NCBI GenBank assembly: GCA_022457065.1
Contig: JAJGBQ010000003.1
Span: forward strand, 1,550,001-1,614,000
DNA: 64,000 bases
DNA from: Curvularia sp. ZM96
Taxonomy: Eukaryota; Ascomycota; Dothideomycetes; Pleosporales; Pleosporaceae
Direction: 5' to 3'
Part shown: piece after piece, positions 41,084-53,027 of the stretch
Layout of the letters: the number at the start of each line of letters is the position of its first letter
How positions within the stretch are numbered: the first letter of the stretch is position 1
Program-made: the position numbers and the translations under genes
Notes under the pieces: generated by a model
What the model was told of the DNA's origin: nothing
The model's input: the letters and a program-made list of their open reading frames with translations, nothing else
The model's database searches: none

Positions 41084-43709
41084 ATGCAACGCGTCAGCTC
41101 CGATGGCGCCTCTATACTCACGCACCAAACCTCGAGGAACTCTATACGCGTGCCACAATTCACTCTAGAGAAGTTCGCAGTAAGCTGCGCACAGCCCCCT
41201 GGCCTCTCTCTGTACTGACTCACGCAGAGCAAAGACTTTCTGGTCAAAGACTTTATCGAAGACCTTTCCCAAGCCGCCGTACCTGCGACACGACGATCTG
41301 GAGGCGCTGGCGGGCAGCAGACGTTCGACCCAAAGCCGCTTATCCGAACCTTTGAACATGCGCTGAGAAGCCTTAATAGCCTGTCCGAGGACCTCGAAGA
41401 GAAGGAGACAGATCTTTCTGGAGCCGTGCGGCGGGCGGAACTGCAACACAACCAGAATGTCGAGTCCCTGGGGAGGAGGCTGGAACAGGCCATGGATCGA
41501 TTCCAGAGGCTGGACAATTCGCTGAACGGGGGTGACGATGGGGGTTCTGATACGGGCGGAAATGTTGCCATGCGCATAGGAGAGCGACTGGAAGAGTTGG
41601 ATCGCCAGCGGAAGAGAGCCCTAGACGCAAAGTTCCTGATTGAGTGTTGGCAAGAGGTCAGCGAGCGGGGCGAGCTCATGATCCTCGAAGACCAAAGGAA
41701 GAACGGCGACATCGTACGGTGCGCCGAAATCGCGCGCCAGCTTCTGCGTATCAGCACACGCCTTGATCCAGAGGGTGGTCAACGAGTCAACGGCGAAGTA
41801 CCGAATGGGATGAAGCGTAGGACAACACACCAGCCGAGACACAACACCAAGGAAGTCATTGAAAAGTTTCTCGAGAACTTGGAGCAGGATCTTCTCAGCA
41901 AGTTTCAGGAATGCTATGCGCGCCCGAATTATCCTGGGATGCGTGACTGCGCTATTGCTCTCAAAGGCTTCAATGATGGAGCGAGTGTCATTGGAACTTA
42001 TGTTAACCAGCATTCATTCTTCATCGATCGCATGCAGCTGAGCGGCGAGGATCTTGGTACAGATTTGGAAACCTGGGATCGCCTCCAAGATCCCGATGCG
42101 GAACCGCCTGGCGTGGAACCCACCCTTCAGTCTCTGATTGACGAGGTCAAGATTGTCGTCCAGGAAGAGTCTGCTATCATCAAGCGCGCATTCCCGTACT
42201 ACGAGGAGGTTCTCATTAAGTTTTTGGAACGTATCTTTCAACAGTCAATCCAATCAAGACTGGAAATGGTGCTCGACAAAGCTGGTGACCTTTCATCCCT
42301 TGCATTCCTGCGTTCGTTGCAGGCTTCGAGAAGCTACATTACCCAGCTTGTGGAAGACCTCAAGTCTCATGGGTTGACGGAACACCCGGAGCCTGCTACC
42401 TCAGCGGTTGCGGCTACGCTTGACCAGCAACTTGAGGAACTGTTTTCGTCATACTTTATTGGCGAGAAGTACATTGAACGAGAGAAGAAGAACCTGGAGG
42501 AGTTGTATTCTTCATTGCTTCTCAAATTCACCATCTATCACTCACGGCGAAGCAAGATGCCTACCTCATACTTTGGGTCGCTCGCCCAGCGAGGTAAAGA
42601 ACTGGCTGCGTCAGCTCGCGACAAGTACATGGAGCGTCTGGAAAGTACCGACCTACCTGCTAGTCAGAAAGCGACTCTCCTTCGCATTGCTGGGTTGAAG
42701 GAAGATCAACAGGAGAAGAAGGACATCGATGTCACGGACGAGGATGGTCGGCTATCACTGCCAGTAGCCAAACGAATGCTCAAGTGGCTGGCCGAAGGTG
42801 TCGGGCGTGGGTTGGAGTTGTCACCTGGCAACGAAACACCAAAGGATGTGCAAATCTTGCTTAACCTGCTCCTGAGGCAAATGGGCGAGATGTACTTGGA
42901 GACAGCCCTGGATGCGTAAGTACCATTCCCGCCAGAAGTAGACATGGAACTAACCTCGAAGTAGTGCCCAGGACCATGCCGCATCCCAGGAAAACTCCAA
43001 GACACCACCAGACCTCACTCATCTTCCTGCCCTGCACACCATCACCACAATTCTACATCTCCTACAGCAAACTACAACCACAATTCTCCTGCCTTTGTGC
43101 ACACCCAACCTTACCATCCGCCGTGAGATTGAGAAGACCATTAACTCCACAATGTCAACGCTCGAAGCGAAACTCTCCAACATCCTTAACCTCACAATCA
43201 CCGCGTCACTGAACTGGGTCAGCAAATGTCTTGCCCAACAAAAGAAAACGGATTTCCGACCCAAGGAGGAAGACCTTATGGTCACGAGCGAAACCCAAGC
43301 GTGTCGCGAAGTCTCCGCTTTCCTCACCCGCGTTGCTTCGCAGGCCACCTCCGCCCTATCCGGTCGCAACCTCTCGCTTTTCCTTGCCGAACTCGCGCGT
43401 GGCCTTCGCTCCCTCGTCCTAGCACACTTACTTAAATTCACTATCTCCCAGGTTGGCGGTCTCAGCGTGTCAAAGGACATGAACCAATACGTTGAGCTCG
43501 TACGGGCATGGCCCACAGGTGATGAGCTAGAGCCTGGTGCCATGGACGTGTTGACAGACGTTAGCACGTTGTTCATCATTGGGCCAGAGGCGCTCAGAGA
43601 TCGTCTCAGGGCTGCGGGTGGACAGGATGCGCAGGAGTTGAAGGGGTTTATTGCCAGGAGAGATGATGTGGGGACTGCAGGTGTGCAAAGCGTGCTTAAC
43701 GGAGTGTAG
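41084..43709 (+). CDS. sec10: Exocyst complex subunit Sec10
   Basis: Tethering subunit of the exocyst, which docks secretory vesicles at the plasma membrane at sites of growth such as hyphal tips. Exons 41084-41179, 41228-42915 and 42965-43709 give 842 aa, the usual length. Donors are GTAAGC and GTAAGT; the joins give LEKFASKDFLVKDFIEDLSQ and ETALDAAQDHAA. Sec10 signatures include the early coiled coil (RRAELQHNQNVESLGRRLEQ), AKFLIECWQEVSERG, YPGMRDCAIALKGFNDG, VIGTYVNQHSFFID, and near the end LLKFTISQVGGLSVSKDMNQ, YVELVRAWP. Mostly helical, without membrane segments. Antisense open frames across it are shadows. Confidence 0.95.
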
Positions 43710-46700
43710 AATGGTGGAAATTTACTTTATATTTGTGCAAAAATAGCGAGGCCAGATTTGCAGTGTGGCTTATTCTTTCCTCTAACTTTCTAAGTGCGTT
43801 ACCTATAACTAAAACTAAGTAGTAATAGAGCATCTATTATATAAATCTTCACATATCCATGCTACATAGTAAAAGGGAGAAAAAAAATTATTTGTGGTTT
43901 CCGATGAGGGGGGGTTTCCCCTAACGGAGAAAACCACTTGTAGAACAAGTACAGCTACTGCTGCCTTGGTCGATGACCAGAAGCCACTACTCTTCCAAAT
44001 TGGTCATGCTATTGCGTTTGTCGGTGAGTTAGGCGCCCGCCCTCTATGGTCCAAGGCAGTCCTTGCAGGCCAAGCCTGTTTGCTCTAAAACCGAAAATCG
44101 GGGGGGGGGTTTTTTTTGTGTCTCTCCCCTAAGTCGAATCCCAGCTCTGCTGGGGGGATAGTGACTCGAAACACCTTGGCCATCAAGAGCTCGAGTCTGT
44201 CCTGACCATGGACGACGGAATTGATGGAAGTAAGGCAAATAGAAATCAATATATATACAGGATAAAATTCGAAAACTATGCAGATGTGGTGGCAGACAAA
44301 CACAGAATGCTCTCGGTCATTTGTCACACTGTGGGGCAGCATGGCTAAGCAAACGTACTGAAAGGCTCAGCTTAGCTGATTGCCAGGTGATTCACTGCCT
44401 GCTCGCAGTTTTCGCGAATAAGCGGCTGTTTCAGTTCCTGTCGACAGTATAACCATTCAGGCCATAGGCATGGAGATAATGGAGAGTTTGGGTGTTGTGA
44501 AGACAGTTGGGGATTACAGTGAAAGGCTCTGAATCTGCAAAGAGCGTACTCAAACAGTGAAAGCCCGTTCTTTGTCTTTTCCATGTACAACTACCACTCG
44601 AGCTAGGTTGCGAGCCGCGACTTGCTGAATCTGGCCATTTCGGCGGCCAAGGATGAGCAGACAAAAGCATCTAGCTCAAAATCAGTAAGGTCGCATACCT
44701 ACAGAGTTTCCAGCCGGGTTTGGCTTATAGACCCATCCTAACATGCCCCAAGTTGATTGGACTAGGAGGAGAAAAGAATCCAAGAAGATTCGGGAGGCTT
44801 AGGCCGGCAATTAGTTCCAATGCGCGGCTTATATTCAACGCGTCGTGATGTAAGACAGCATCAATGACTAGAACATTATGTGTTCTAGCGTGTGCAGCTA
44901 GAAAGTCGGTGCAGCATTTATTCCAACACCATGCCGTCTGTCGGGTAGCACGCCATCTCCATCTAGTGTAGTCGTACGCTATCTCTATGCAAGATAGGAT
45001 GCAGGCATGTTTTTCCCCAAGTGCCCGGGTTCTCATTCGAGCCCAACAAGCTGATTTCATGACTCGAACGTACGATGAACTGTCATGCTTTTTCGGCTCT
45101 CCACATTCTCTTACCCCAAACATAATCTAGAGTGCCGAATATTCCCCAGATAGAAATCCCGCATTCACTCGGCTATGTGCGGCGAGATATCGTTTGACCA
45201 AGGCATAGTGCCCGATTTTTAGACCTCATTCGGGCTAGTGGTCGCGGCTAAAGTGGTTCACTTGGAATCTAGGCATGCTGACCAAGGCCTTGGGAGCGTT
45301 CGCATTCGATAGTATGTCGGCCTTTCGAACGCCCAGACCTTTGAGGCTCCGACAAACCTCCCGCTCGCTTGGATGGCAACAACGGCATTCACATGTATGG
45401 TTTAGCGCAAGCAACGTCATCCGAGCGCGGGCGGCTACCGAAACATTACTTCGTATGCGGAGAAGCACGGTAGAAGGACGCTAGAAAACTGCCTTGGGAT
45501 TCTCAGCCTCGCTTTGATTCCTGCCCACATAATGGTTAGCAGATTCATGACGTTTCGTGGAGATGTCATGTGCAACGAAATCCGACCTCGAGTAGACCCG
45601 GGATGTCGCCAGAATGTGAATGAACCTTGAGCCACACACAATAATGAGTGTCAAAGAGAACCCAGGTCCTGATTGTGGTAACAACGTCCGCAATCACAAA
45701 CAGTAATCTTCGCCGGGTTCGGATGAAAGTGAGGTCATGCACGAAGCCCTGCAGTTATTCCCTCCCCTAATGCAAGGTGATTGGTGCACACGTATGCCTC
45801 GAACGACGATTATGCAAGCCACAATTGTTTTGATTCGACGATGTACTAGCCTTAGCTAGCGGATACTCCACAGGACCGCGTGAGGGCAAGCGGGCCTGGT
45901 TGAAATTGGCGCATTGTTGAGATGTCGATGAGTGTAGTGGTGTTGCTGTGCCGCCACCGTACGTGATTGCGCCGAACAACTGAATCTCTCTCAGCTATTG
46001 GAATCAGCGGACAGCCTATCTGATAGGTGTCGTGGGTCCAGGCGGAAGGGGTGGTACTGGGGTAGTGCTCTGTAGGATGATGGGGAAGGCCTGGGGACCC
46101 CACTAACTATTTGCGGACACTGGGGCGGCACCACGTGACACAATTGCTCAACATGACAGAATACTATTCGATAGTATTGACGAATATTCGAATGATTTTT
46201 GGGTGTTGCCAAGATCTTGATCGGTGATTTTCTGACGTGATCTAGTGTTATCGGACGTGACCAAATGCTACTGCCTACATAACAGCTGTTAGGCGTTGCC
46301 ACTGCTGTCTAGTACTCCGTGGCTCTTATGCATTGCCCAGGATTACCCGGTAGCTGTTGGATGCTATCCGCATCCTATCTGATAGTTCCTGGATCGGATA
46401 AGTGCTCTGAAACGTTGCCAAAAGTCATCTCAAGTGACGGCGCTCACATAGCTATTGGATCCCCAGCCCCTCCCCATCACTCCGTGGAGTGCTATGCCAG
46501 AGGCTCCACCTATGCCCATTCTAATAGCCCTCGGACAACCCGATAGCGCCAGGCACTCTGAGACGATCGTGGGCAGCCTCAAGACCCTCAACAGTGCCTG
46601 ATGCGAATTGGACTCCACGCCAAGGGGCCAGAGGCGGCTGGTCGTGCGCCAACGCTAGGCAAGCCGTGTCGTAGATTTTCCAGCTGGAAGGGTCATGGCT

Positions 46701-47527
46701 TGGCACAAGAGCCTCCGAGACCTGACAAGCTTTCTACTATTGCTTCTGAACGCTTCCAAATCTTACATCATACAGATAGCAACGCAAGGTAGATGATGCG
46801 GCGACTGAATGCTGGCAGAATCCCTCGCTTGAAGTTCGTTTAGAATGAAGCTCCACATATGCGCGTCCCGGGTTCTATCGCCAGGGCTCTCCACGGGGTT
46901 TCGCAACGCGGAGAAAGCTAGTGTACGGAGCCCCATATGGGGAGAGAGAGGAGTTGTCTGGTCAGCGATGAGGCTCAAGAATAAGTGGAGTTTGGTCCAC
47001 AAACACTTTCCTAGCGCCAGGTGCTGAAGCCTGCAATTGGCTCTGGTGTACATCATCCGACATATCGGCAGCATTTTCGGAGAGACGGTGCAAACTAGCA
47101 GCAGCACGCTAAAAAGCACCCAGCCTACCAGATCCTGCCTCTATGAAAATTTGCGGAAACTGTGGGTGTAGTGTACGGGGGTGATGCTTCGGCATAGACT
47201 ACCGGCCTACCCCAACATCCCCAGCTGGTGCGCCGCTATCGCAGGGTTGGGTCTGGGGTGGTGTGCGAGGCTAGTGTTGAACTACAGACATGCTAGTGCT
47301 GTGCTAACAAGTCTGGATGGCACCAGCCCCATGTCGCGACCTCAACCACACCATAGTATCATGGGCAAGGTGAAGTATATATTAGAATGTAAATCCCCCA
47401 GGGGAGAGATCATCAGGCGATCGCGCAGCTTTGTCTTTGATCCACCAGCCTGTGATCCTTGCTTGTGGGAGCTACTTTCCCCAGAGTCAATCTTTGACCC
47501 CCATCTTTTCCTCCACACTCCCATACC
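43710..47527. other. Gene-poor region, SEC10 to FucP-like transporter
   Basis: About 3.8 kb with no recognisable gene. 43780-43880 is A/T-rich. Around 44098-44117 a run of about ten G is followed by eight T, a likely slippage or assembly trouble spot. 44120-44260 has a coding-like minus frame (LMAKVFRVTIPPAELGF) that could be a transposon scrap. Between 46000 and 46600 several CTATC/GATAG words occur, including cctatctgatag at 46015-46026 and 46374-46385 and a hairpin at 46160-46178. I cannot assign any of this. Confidence 0.45.
46160..46178. repeat. Short perfect inverted repeat
   Basis: aatactat-tcg-atagtatt: 8-bp arms around a 3-base loop, in the gene-poor region. Could form a small hairpin; significance unclear. 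Confidence 0.6.
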
Positions 47528-49219
47528 ATGGGTTTCTTTAAGAAGGGCGGCTCTCAAGAGCAGGCCCGCCAGCAGCAAGAGCATCATGCCTCTGCAGTGG
47601 AAGTTGGTGTCGAGCAAACCCGCACTAGCGCAGCAGCCCTCACTACCCGCCAATCTATCCTTCCGGTCACCTTGGTCACTACGCTGTTCTTCTGCTGGGG
47701 GTAAGTACTAGAAGTTGATTTCAAACCGTCATCGACTGACATTGGGCCAGTTTCGCCTATGGACTTCTCGACGTCTTGAACTCCCGCTTCCAAGTCGCCC
47801 TCGATATTACCAAGGGACAATCGTCTGGTCTCCAGGCAGCCTACTTTGGAGCCTACTTCATCGGCCCCTTGACTTACTCGGGATGGTTTGTCCGTAAATT
47901 CGGATACCGCTGGACTTTTATTTTGGGTTTGCTCATATACTGCGTCGGCGCACTCATGTTCTGGCCCTCAGCCGTCTACGGTTCCTTCCCTGGCTTTTGC
48001 GCCTCGTTATTTATCTGCGGATCTGGTCTTTCGACGCTGGAAGTAAGCGCCAATCCGTATATCGCGGTCTGCGGTCCCCCAAAGTACAGCGAGATTAGGT
48101 TGGAACTCTCCCAATCCATCCAGGCAGTAGGATCAGTCGTAGCGCCAGTTCTGGCTAGTAAGGTCATCTTCGCACAGTTCGTCAACACCCATTCAAATGC
48201 CTCCATGCTTTACCTGCTAACAACTTTGCAGCGTGGGAGAAGACGGCAAGTCTCTGGAAGCCGTACAATACGTTTACCTTGCTATCGCCATCTTCGTCGC
48301 TCTCTTGGCCCTTGTCTTCTTTCTGGCTGGAAAGTACATCCCAGAAATCACGGACAGCGATATGGCCGAGCAGGAGGTCACTGTTGCCAGCAACTATGTC
48401 GATAAACCCCTCCGCAAGCAATACACCCTATTCTTCGGTGTTTTGGCTCAATTCAGCTACGTTGGCGCACAAGTTGGCTGTGCAGCTGTAGGTCTCTATT
48501 TTTCCCTGCCCTGCCTAATACTAACATGTCCAGTACTTCATCAACTACTTCACCGACGCAAACCCGCAACTTAGCGTCAACGAGGGTCACCGCCAGGGCG
48601 CCAATTTCTATGCTATTGCCCAGGCTCTCTTCGCCGTCGGTCGTTTCGCTGCGGCTGGAATCATGTACCTTGGCATTAAGCCCCGTTGGGTGCTACTTAC
48701 TTTCCAGACGGCCATTGTTATTTTTATCTCAGCTGCTATGGGAGTCGACACGGGTAATGCCAATACCCCCAACTGGGGAGGCATTAGCATGCTCATGATC
48801 GTTCTTTTCTTCGAGTCTTGCATTTTCCCGATCATCTTTGCTCTTACCCGTAAGTTTTTATCCCACTTCTCAATTTTCCAACATAACATCCAACTAACTC
48901 TTCTCTAGTGAGAGGTCTCGGTCGCCACACTAAGCGTGGTGCTTCTTTCCTCGTCGCCTCTGTCTGCGGTGGCGCTGTCATTCCCGCTATCCTCGGTAAT
49001 GTAGCCGACAAAATTGGAACGCAAAAAGCTATGTGTGTACCATTGGCGTTTTTCGTGCTGGCATGGAGTTATCCACTTTATCTTAACGTTGCCAAAGGCC
49101 GCGAGCTCGATGCCTACACCGAGAGCCATGTTGGTACTCAACAGGCTGGCGCGGACTCTGACTCTATCCTTGCCGAGAAGGATATCGAGGCCCGCACTTT
49201 TGAGACTACGAAGGTTTAG
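47528..49219 (+). CDS. MFS sugar transporter, FucP type (L-fucose/glucose/galactose permease-like)
   Basis: Proton-linked sugar importer of the fucose permease subfamily. Five exons, 47528-47700, 47751-48176, 48232-48487, 48534-48849 and 48909-49219, give 493 aa with consistent phases. FucP-like blocks are TLFFCWGFAYGLLDVLNSRF, AAYFGAYFIGPLTYSGWFVR, GLSTLEVSANPYIAVCGPP, GAQVGCAAYFINYFTDANPQ and RGASFLVASVCGGAVIPAIL. About twelve hydrophobic segments can be seen. The first 45 residues are a polar Gln/Ala-rich tail. The second intron needs a weak donor GTTCGT at 48177, since the alternatives break the frame before VGEDGKSLEAVQYVYLA. Substrate could be fucose, glucose, galactose or another hexose; the sequence alone does not say. 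Confidence 0.9.
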
Positions 49220-50085
49220 AATAGGGGAGGATTGAACTGCCTGTTATAGAGCTGTGTTCTCTTTGATTGCTCCTGTATTCCTTCTGCAACTATAGACGAT
49301 ACCTATGAGAAATGACGATAATTCCACATTGCCACCCCATTCGCTTTTATTCGTGCACACAGCTTTTATTACGCTCTCAGATACTAAAGAAGAGACTGTT
49401 TTGACCAGAAGCATGTCCGGATTCGTAGAGAGGCTCCAGGCACGGGGATACCAAGCATTCATTTCGCCCCGCCCCGACATAGTTTTACATGATAAATACA
49501 TGCCAACACTTCTCAAGATACGGACCTGCAAGAGATATCCGGCTGTTTATCGTTCAAAGGAAATTATGTGGAGATCGCCGTCACGGGAGTGGGGCTTGAA
49601 TCAGACCCTTGACCCAAGTGTTATCTTGTACTACTATGGTATGCTCGGTATACTTGTAGTTTTCTCCGCAGGCACTAGCGATTACTCCGTGGTCCAACTA
49701 TTGGATCGCGAAGTAGAAGCATGCAGCTTGCCAAAGCTACATGCTTACGATATTCGGCAGAACTCCACACGTGCGTCATTGTGCATGGATTCGAGCGAGT
49801 ACATACCACTTCGACCCTAAAAGCGACGAAGTGTCAGCGTTCGGCTTGAAGTAGCGCCACAAAAGCTCAGGTTAGTAGGCCCGATTATGGAATGCAGATG
49901 TGGCACCGGCTTCCTTATCAGTAACACCCATGCCGGCGGCATCACAGATCCGGACTGAACGCTGATAGTTCCGCAGTATTAATTGCTAGTAGATCGCTGC
50001 AAAATCTGGTTCCTGCATTCGCTTTCGTATCTCCACCGGCCGCTCATTTGTTTGGAACACCCGGAGCATCTCTATCCAAGACAGC
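49220..50085. other. Intergenic region, sugar transporter to HAD phosphatase
   Basis: 866 bp. A 171-codon frame at 49305-49820 has no recognisable domain, no intron support and mixed composition; I do not call it. Confidence 0.4.
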
Positions 50086-51162
50086 ATGCGGACTTCAGCG
50101 CTCAACGCAGCCGTATGGCTGACGTTCACTAGTGTCTTCAGCGCAGCAACACCCCACCACGCTCATCCCAAAACCCAACTGAAGCACTGGCCTCCGGAGG
50201 CTGCAAAAGCTCTGAATACTATGATCGCAAAAAATGCGAACCAGAGCAATTACGCAGTGTTTGACATGGACAATACAAGCTGGCGCTACGATATTGAGGA
50301 GTCGCTTCTTCCTTTCCTCGAGAACCGCGGCATCCTCAAGCGCGACAATCTGGATCCTAGCCTCAAGCTGATTGATTTCAAGGACACGGCAAATTTCACA
50401 GAATCCCTTTTCAGCTACTACAACCGTCTGTGCGACATTGACACGTTGCTGTGCTATCCGTGGGCTGCGCAAGTATGGTCCGGCTTCACGCTTCGCGAGC
50501 TAAAGGGCTATGTCGATGAACTCATGGCGCTAAATTCGACTATTAAAACTACCTACTGGGATGGCGACGAGATTGTCTCTAGCAGTGTCCATACACCGCA
50601 ACCTTTCACCGGCCAGCTGGAGCTTTTTCAGGCCCTCATGGAAAATGGCATCGCCGTCTACATTATGAGCGCTTCACACGAAGAGCTTGTGCGCATGGTA
50701 GCCAGCGATCCCAAGTACGGGTACAACGTACCGCCTGAGAATGTCATTGGCGTTACCACAGTCCTCAAGAACGCTACATCAGGCGAGCTCACGAATGCGC
50801 GAAAACAGATTGCCGCAGGCACATACAACCAAACTGCCAACCTCGACTTGGTTGTGACTCCCTATCTCTGGACTCCTGCCACCTGGTTTTCTGGGAAATG
50901 GGCCGGCATCCTGACTTACATCGACCAGTGGAAGCGTCCTATCTTGGTCGGGGGCGATACCCCCGGAAGTGATACGTATATGCATTTTCACGGGGTTGAT
51001 ACCAGTCGCGGAGGAATTCATCTTTGGATCAACCGCAAAGATTCATACTTCAAGCAGTTGCAAGAGGAAATCAAGAACAACACTCGGGCGCAAATTGCGA
51101 ATGGCAGAGAAGTCACCGCAGATAAGAACTGGGTCATAGTAAAACCTCAGGACATATTGTAG
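50086..51162 (+). CDS. Secreted HAD-superfamily phosphatase (phosphorylcholine phosphatase-like)
   Basis: Single-exon 358-aa protein. Residues 1-21 (MRTSALNAAVWLTFTSVFSA) form a signal peptide with an alanine-rich cleavage region, so it is probably secreted or periplasmic. FDMDNTSWRYDIEESLLPFL begins at about residue 59; D60 and D62 are the HAD nucleophile and acid/base, as in phosphorylcholine phosphatases. IYIMSAS-type motif II appears as AVYIMSASHEELVRMV, and GGDTPGSDTYM near residue 290 is the acidic motif IV. About eight NxS/T sites (NQS, NTS, NFT, NST, NAT, NQT, NNT) fit a glycosylated extracellular enzyme. It may help scavenge phosphate or choline from outside. The start is the first ATG that gives the signal peptide. 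It converges with the GT34 gene. Confidence 0.88.
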   Translation: MRTSALNAAVWLTFTSVFSAATPHHAHPKTQLKHWPPEAAKALNTMIAKNANQSNYAVFDMDNTSWRYDIEESLLPFLENRGILKRDNLDPSLKLIDFKDTANFTESLFSYYNRLCDIDTLLCYPWAAQVWSGFTLRELKGYVDELMALNSTIKTTYWDGDEIVSSSVHTPQPFTGQLELFQALMENGIAVYIMSASHEELVRMVASDPKYGYNVPPENVIGVTTVLKNATSGELTNARKQIAAGTYNQTANLDLVVTPYLWTPATWFSGKWAGILTYIDQWKRPILVGGDTPGSDTYMHFHGVDTSRGGIHLWINRKDSYFKQLQEEIKNNTRAQIANGREVTADKNWVIVKPQDIL

Positions 51163-51755
51163 GAAAGAATCGTGTAAAGTTGGATAATGAACAAGTTTTG
51201 TGAAACTTTATGGACAAAGGAGGCTGCGCAGAGTGACCCATGCGCGCCAGCTGACGTAATGGTTCGGTTGAGCTGCCCTTCGTCGGACCTATTTTCTCCG
51301 GCATGTACCTGGCTATCTCTTCCCTCTCTACCCACCGCAAACGCATTCTCCACCTTCGTACGTGGAATTGTGCAGAAAAGCATGCGATGCATGGCGATCA
51401 TCCATAGATGCAGGTACGTCGCAATCCTGGCTGGCCCCTTCAATTCCATCTGCACATGACGATCCAACATTACACTTGAACCGAGTGTCTCCAGTTCCCG
51501 CTCGAGTCTCGCGCATGCTGTGGTTTGTGTATACTAGCCCGGATGCAAGAGGTCGTAGCAGGCTCGGGATACGATGCGCGAGTAGAAGATAGCTCTGACG
51601 CTTCACATAAACATTCTGCCTCAGTCCTCGAGATAAATGGTCTTTAACACGAATCCAGATACCTCGAACACATTCTCATCTCTCCGGATGTCTCGGGCAT
51701 CTGACATGCATTGAGACAGGGACAGCAAAAGCCTTTCGAATCCGTTCTATGATCC
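51163..51755. other. Convergent 3' intergenic region
   Basis: 593 bp between converging genes. Overlapping short frames on both strands but nothing recognisable. Confidence 0.4.
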
Positions 51756-53027
51756 TCATCCATCTCTTTCCACAATCAAGTCGCTCAATTCGTGAATCTC
51801 CTTGACTTCTTGTGCTGCCGAGTGCAAAGTACTGGGTGACGGCTTGTTCTTTGGTTCATTGTACCAAATCTGGCGTGAATGGCCCAGTATATTCTGCTGG
51901 ATCACTGCGCTCAAGATCTGCATCACACTGGCAGCAGCAGTGTCCTTGACTAGGCTCTTATCTTTGGTATAGTGTCGGAACATGGTTCCACTGCAATTAC
52001 TGACGTCCTCATTTACCGTGGATTGACTGAGCACATCTTCGCGAAAACCCGGCCAGCCTACAGCATCGTCACAAGGCAAGGCAACGATCGTCTCTGGTGT
52101 CTTGTTGAAGTCGTAACGGATGTATTCGGAGAATGCGCGCTGTTCGTGGCTCCATTCGTATTTCCATCGTGAGCAGCCTTTGTAGCGCGTCTCGGATGTA
52201 CAGTCGCGCCACGCCTCAAGCAGTTCCAATGTGGTACTCGAATTCTGGGCGATGACGAGGCCAGTGTTCAGGACGCGAAGTCCCTTGCTGTCTGTGCTGA
52301 TAGATGCGCCCTGGCGAATCTCCTCGGTATCCCATGGCAGCGCCATAGATGTTCCCTCCTGGATGCCCCAACGATTGAATAACCATTCCAATGGAAGTTC
52401 CAGATGTGTAATGACAACGTCCGCATCCATAGCGACTACGAACTGATAGTCGGGTAACAGTTCACGGAATACGTGAGGCGCGATCCAGGTGTTGTAGTGA
52501 TCTTTCATCTCCTGCGCGTGGTAGAACTTGTAGTCGTACCCGTGGATCATGGCGTAAAGATAATGATTCAACATTGCGGTGGACACCAAGCCGCCATTCT
52601 TGCTCTTCAGCGTCTCCCAGTCTATCCGTTCCGGGTTTAAGAGTTCATTCTCTCCAGTCGGGTTGCGTGTATCGATGTCGACGATCAAGACTTTCTTACC
52701 CAATGGCTTTTTCCATATCGGGCTCTCTTCTCCTTTGTAGTATGTGCCGGACGGGTCGGTATAGCCAGGCGCGCGAGGATCGTGCTTGATAGACTGGAAA
52801 AGGTGAGTGATCGTCTCTCGCAGGTCGGACTGAGATGATCTAGGGTAATGATTAGCAAACACATCTCCAGCACCAAATTGGAGTTTCTAGGCCGCATACC
52901 TGTGTGAGGGCTCTACGATCCTGTCGATCACCATGGCGCCTTGCTCCCTGAACCCGTAGGAAGAAAATGTCACGATGACAATAAAGATCGCGATGACGAT
53001 GATATAGGTGCGTTGAGTGGCCAACAT
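51756..53027 (-). CDS. Glycosyltransferase family 34 (GMA12/MNN10-type) alpha-mannosyl/galactosyltransferase
   Basis: Golgi type II membrane enzyme that adds hexose from a nucleotide sugar to N- or O-glycans. Exon 1 (53027-52900) encodes MLATQRTYIIVIAIFIVIVT, a short cytosolic tip plus signal anchor. A 60-bp intron (GTATGC ... CTAATC ... CCTAG) joins it at HRSSQSDLRE to exon 2 (52839-51756); total 403 aa. Conserved features are KKVLIVDIDTRN, ALLNHYLYA-like MLNHYLYAMIHGYDYKFY, FVVAMDADVVITHLELPLEW (DxD near residue 181), GLRVLNTGLVIAQNS, a WSHEQRAFSEYI segment near residue 270 and an end-region FRHYTKDKSLV. All fit GT34. Which sugar it uses cannot be told by sight. Confidence 0.9.

Noticed and set aside
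40981..41757. 258-codon minus frame
   Set aside because: Antisense to SEC10 exons 1-2, Ser/Arg-rich as expected for a shadow.
49305..49820. 171-codon + frame
   Set aside because: No recognisable domain, mixed composition and no splice or context support.
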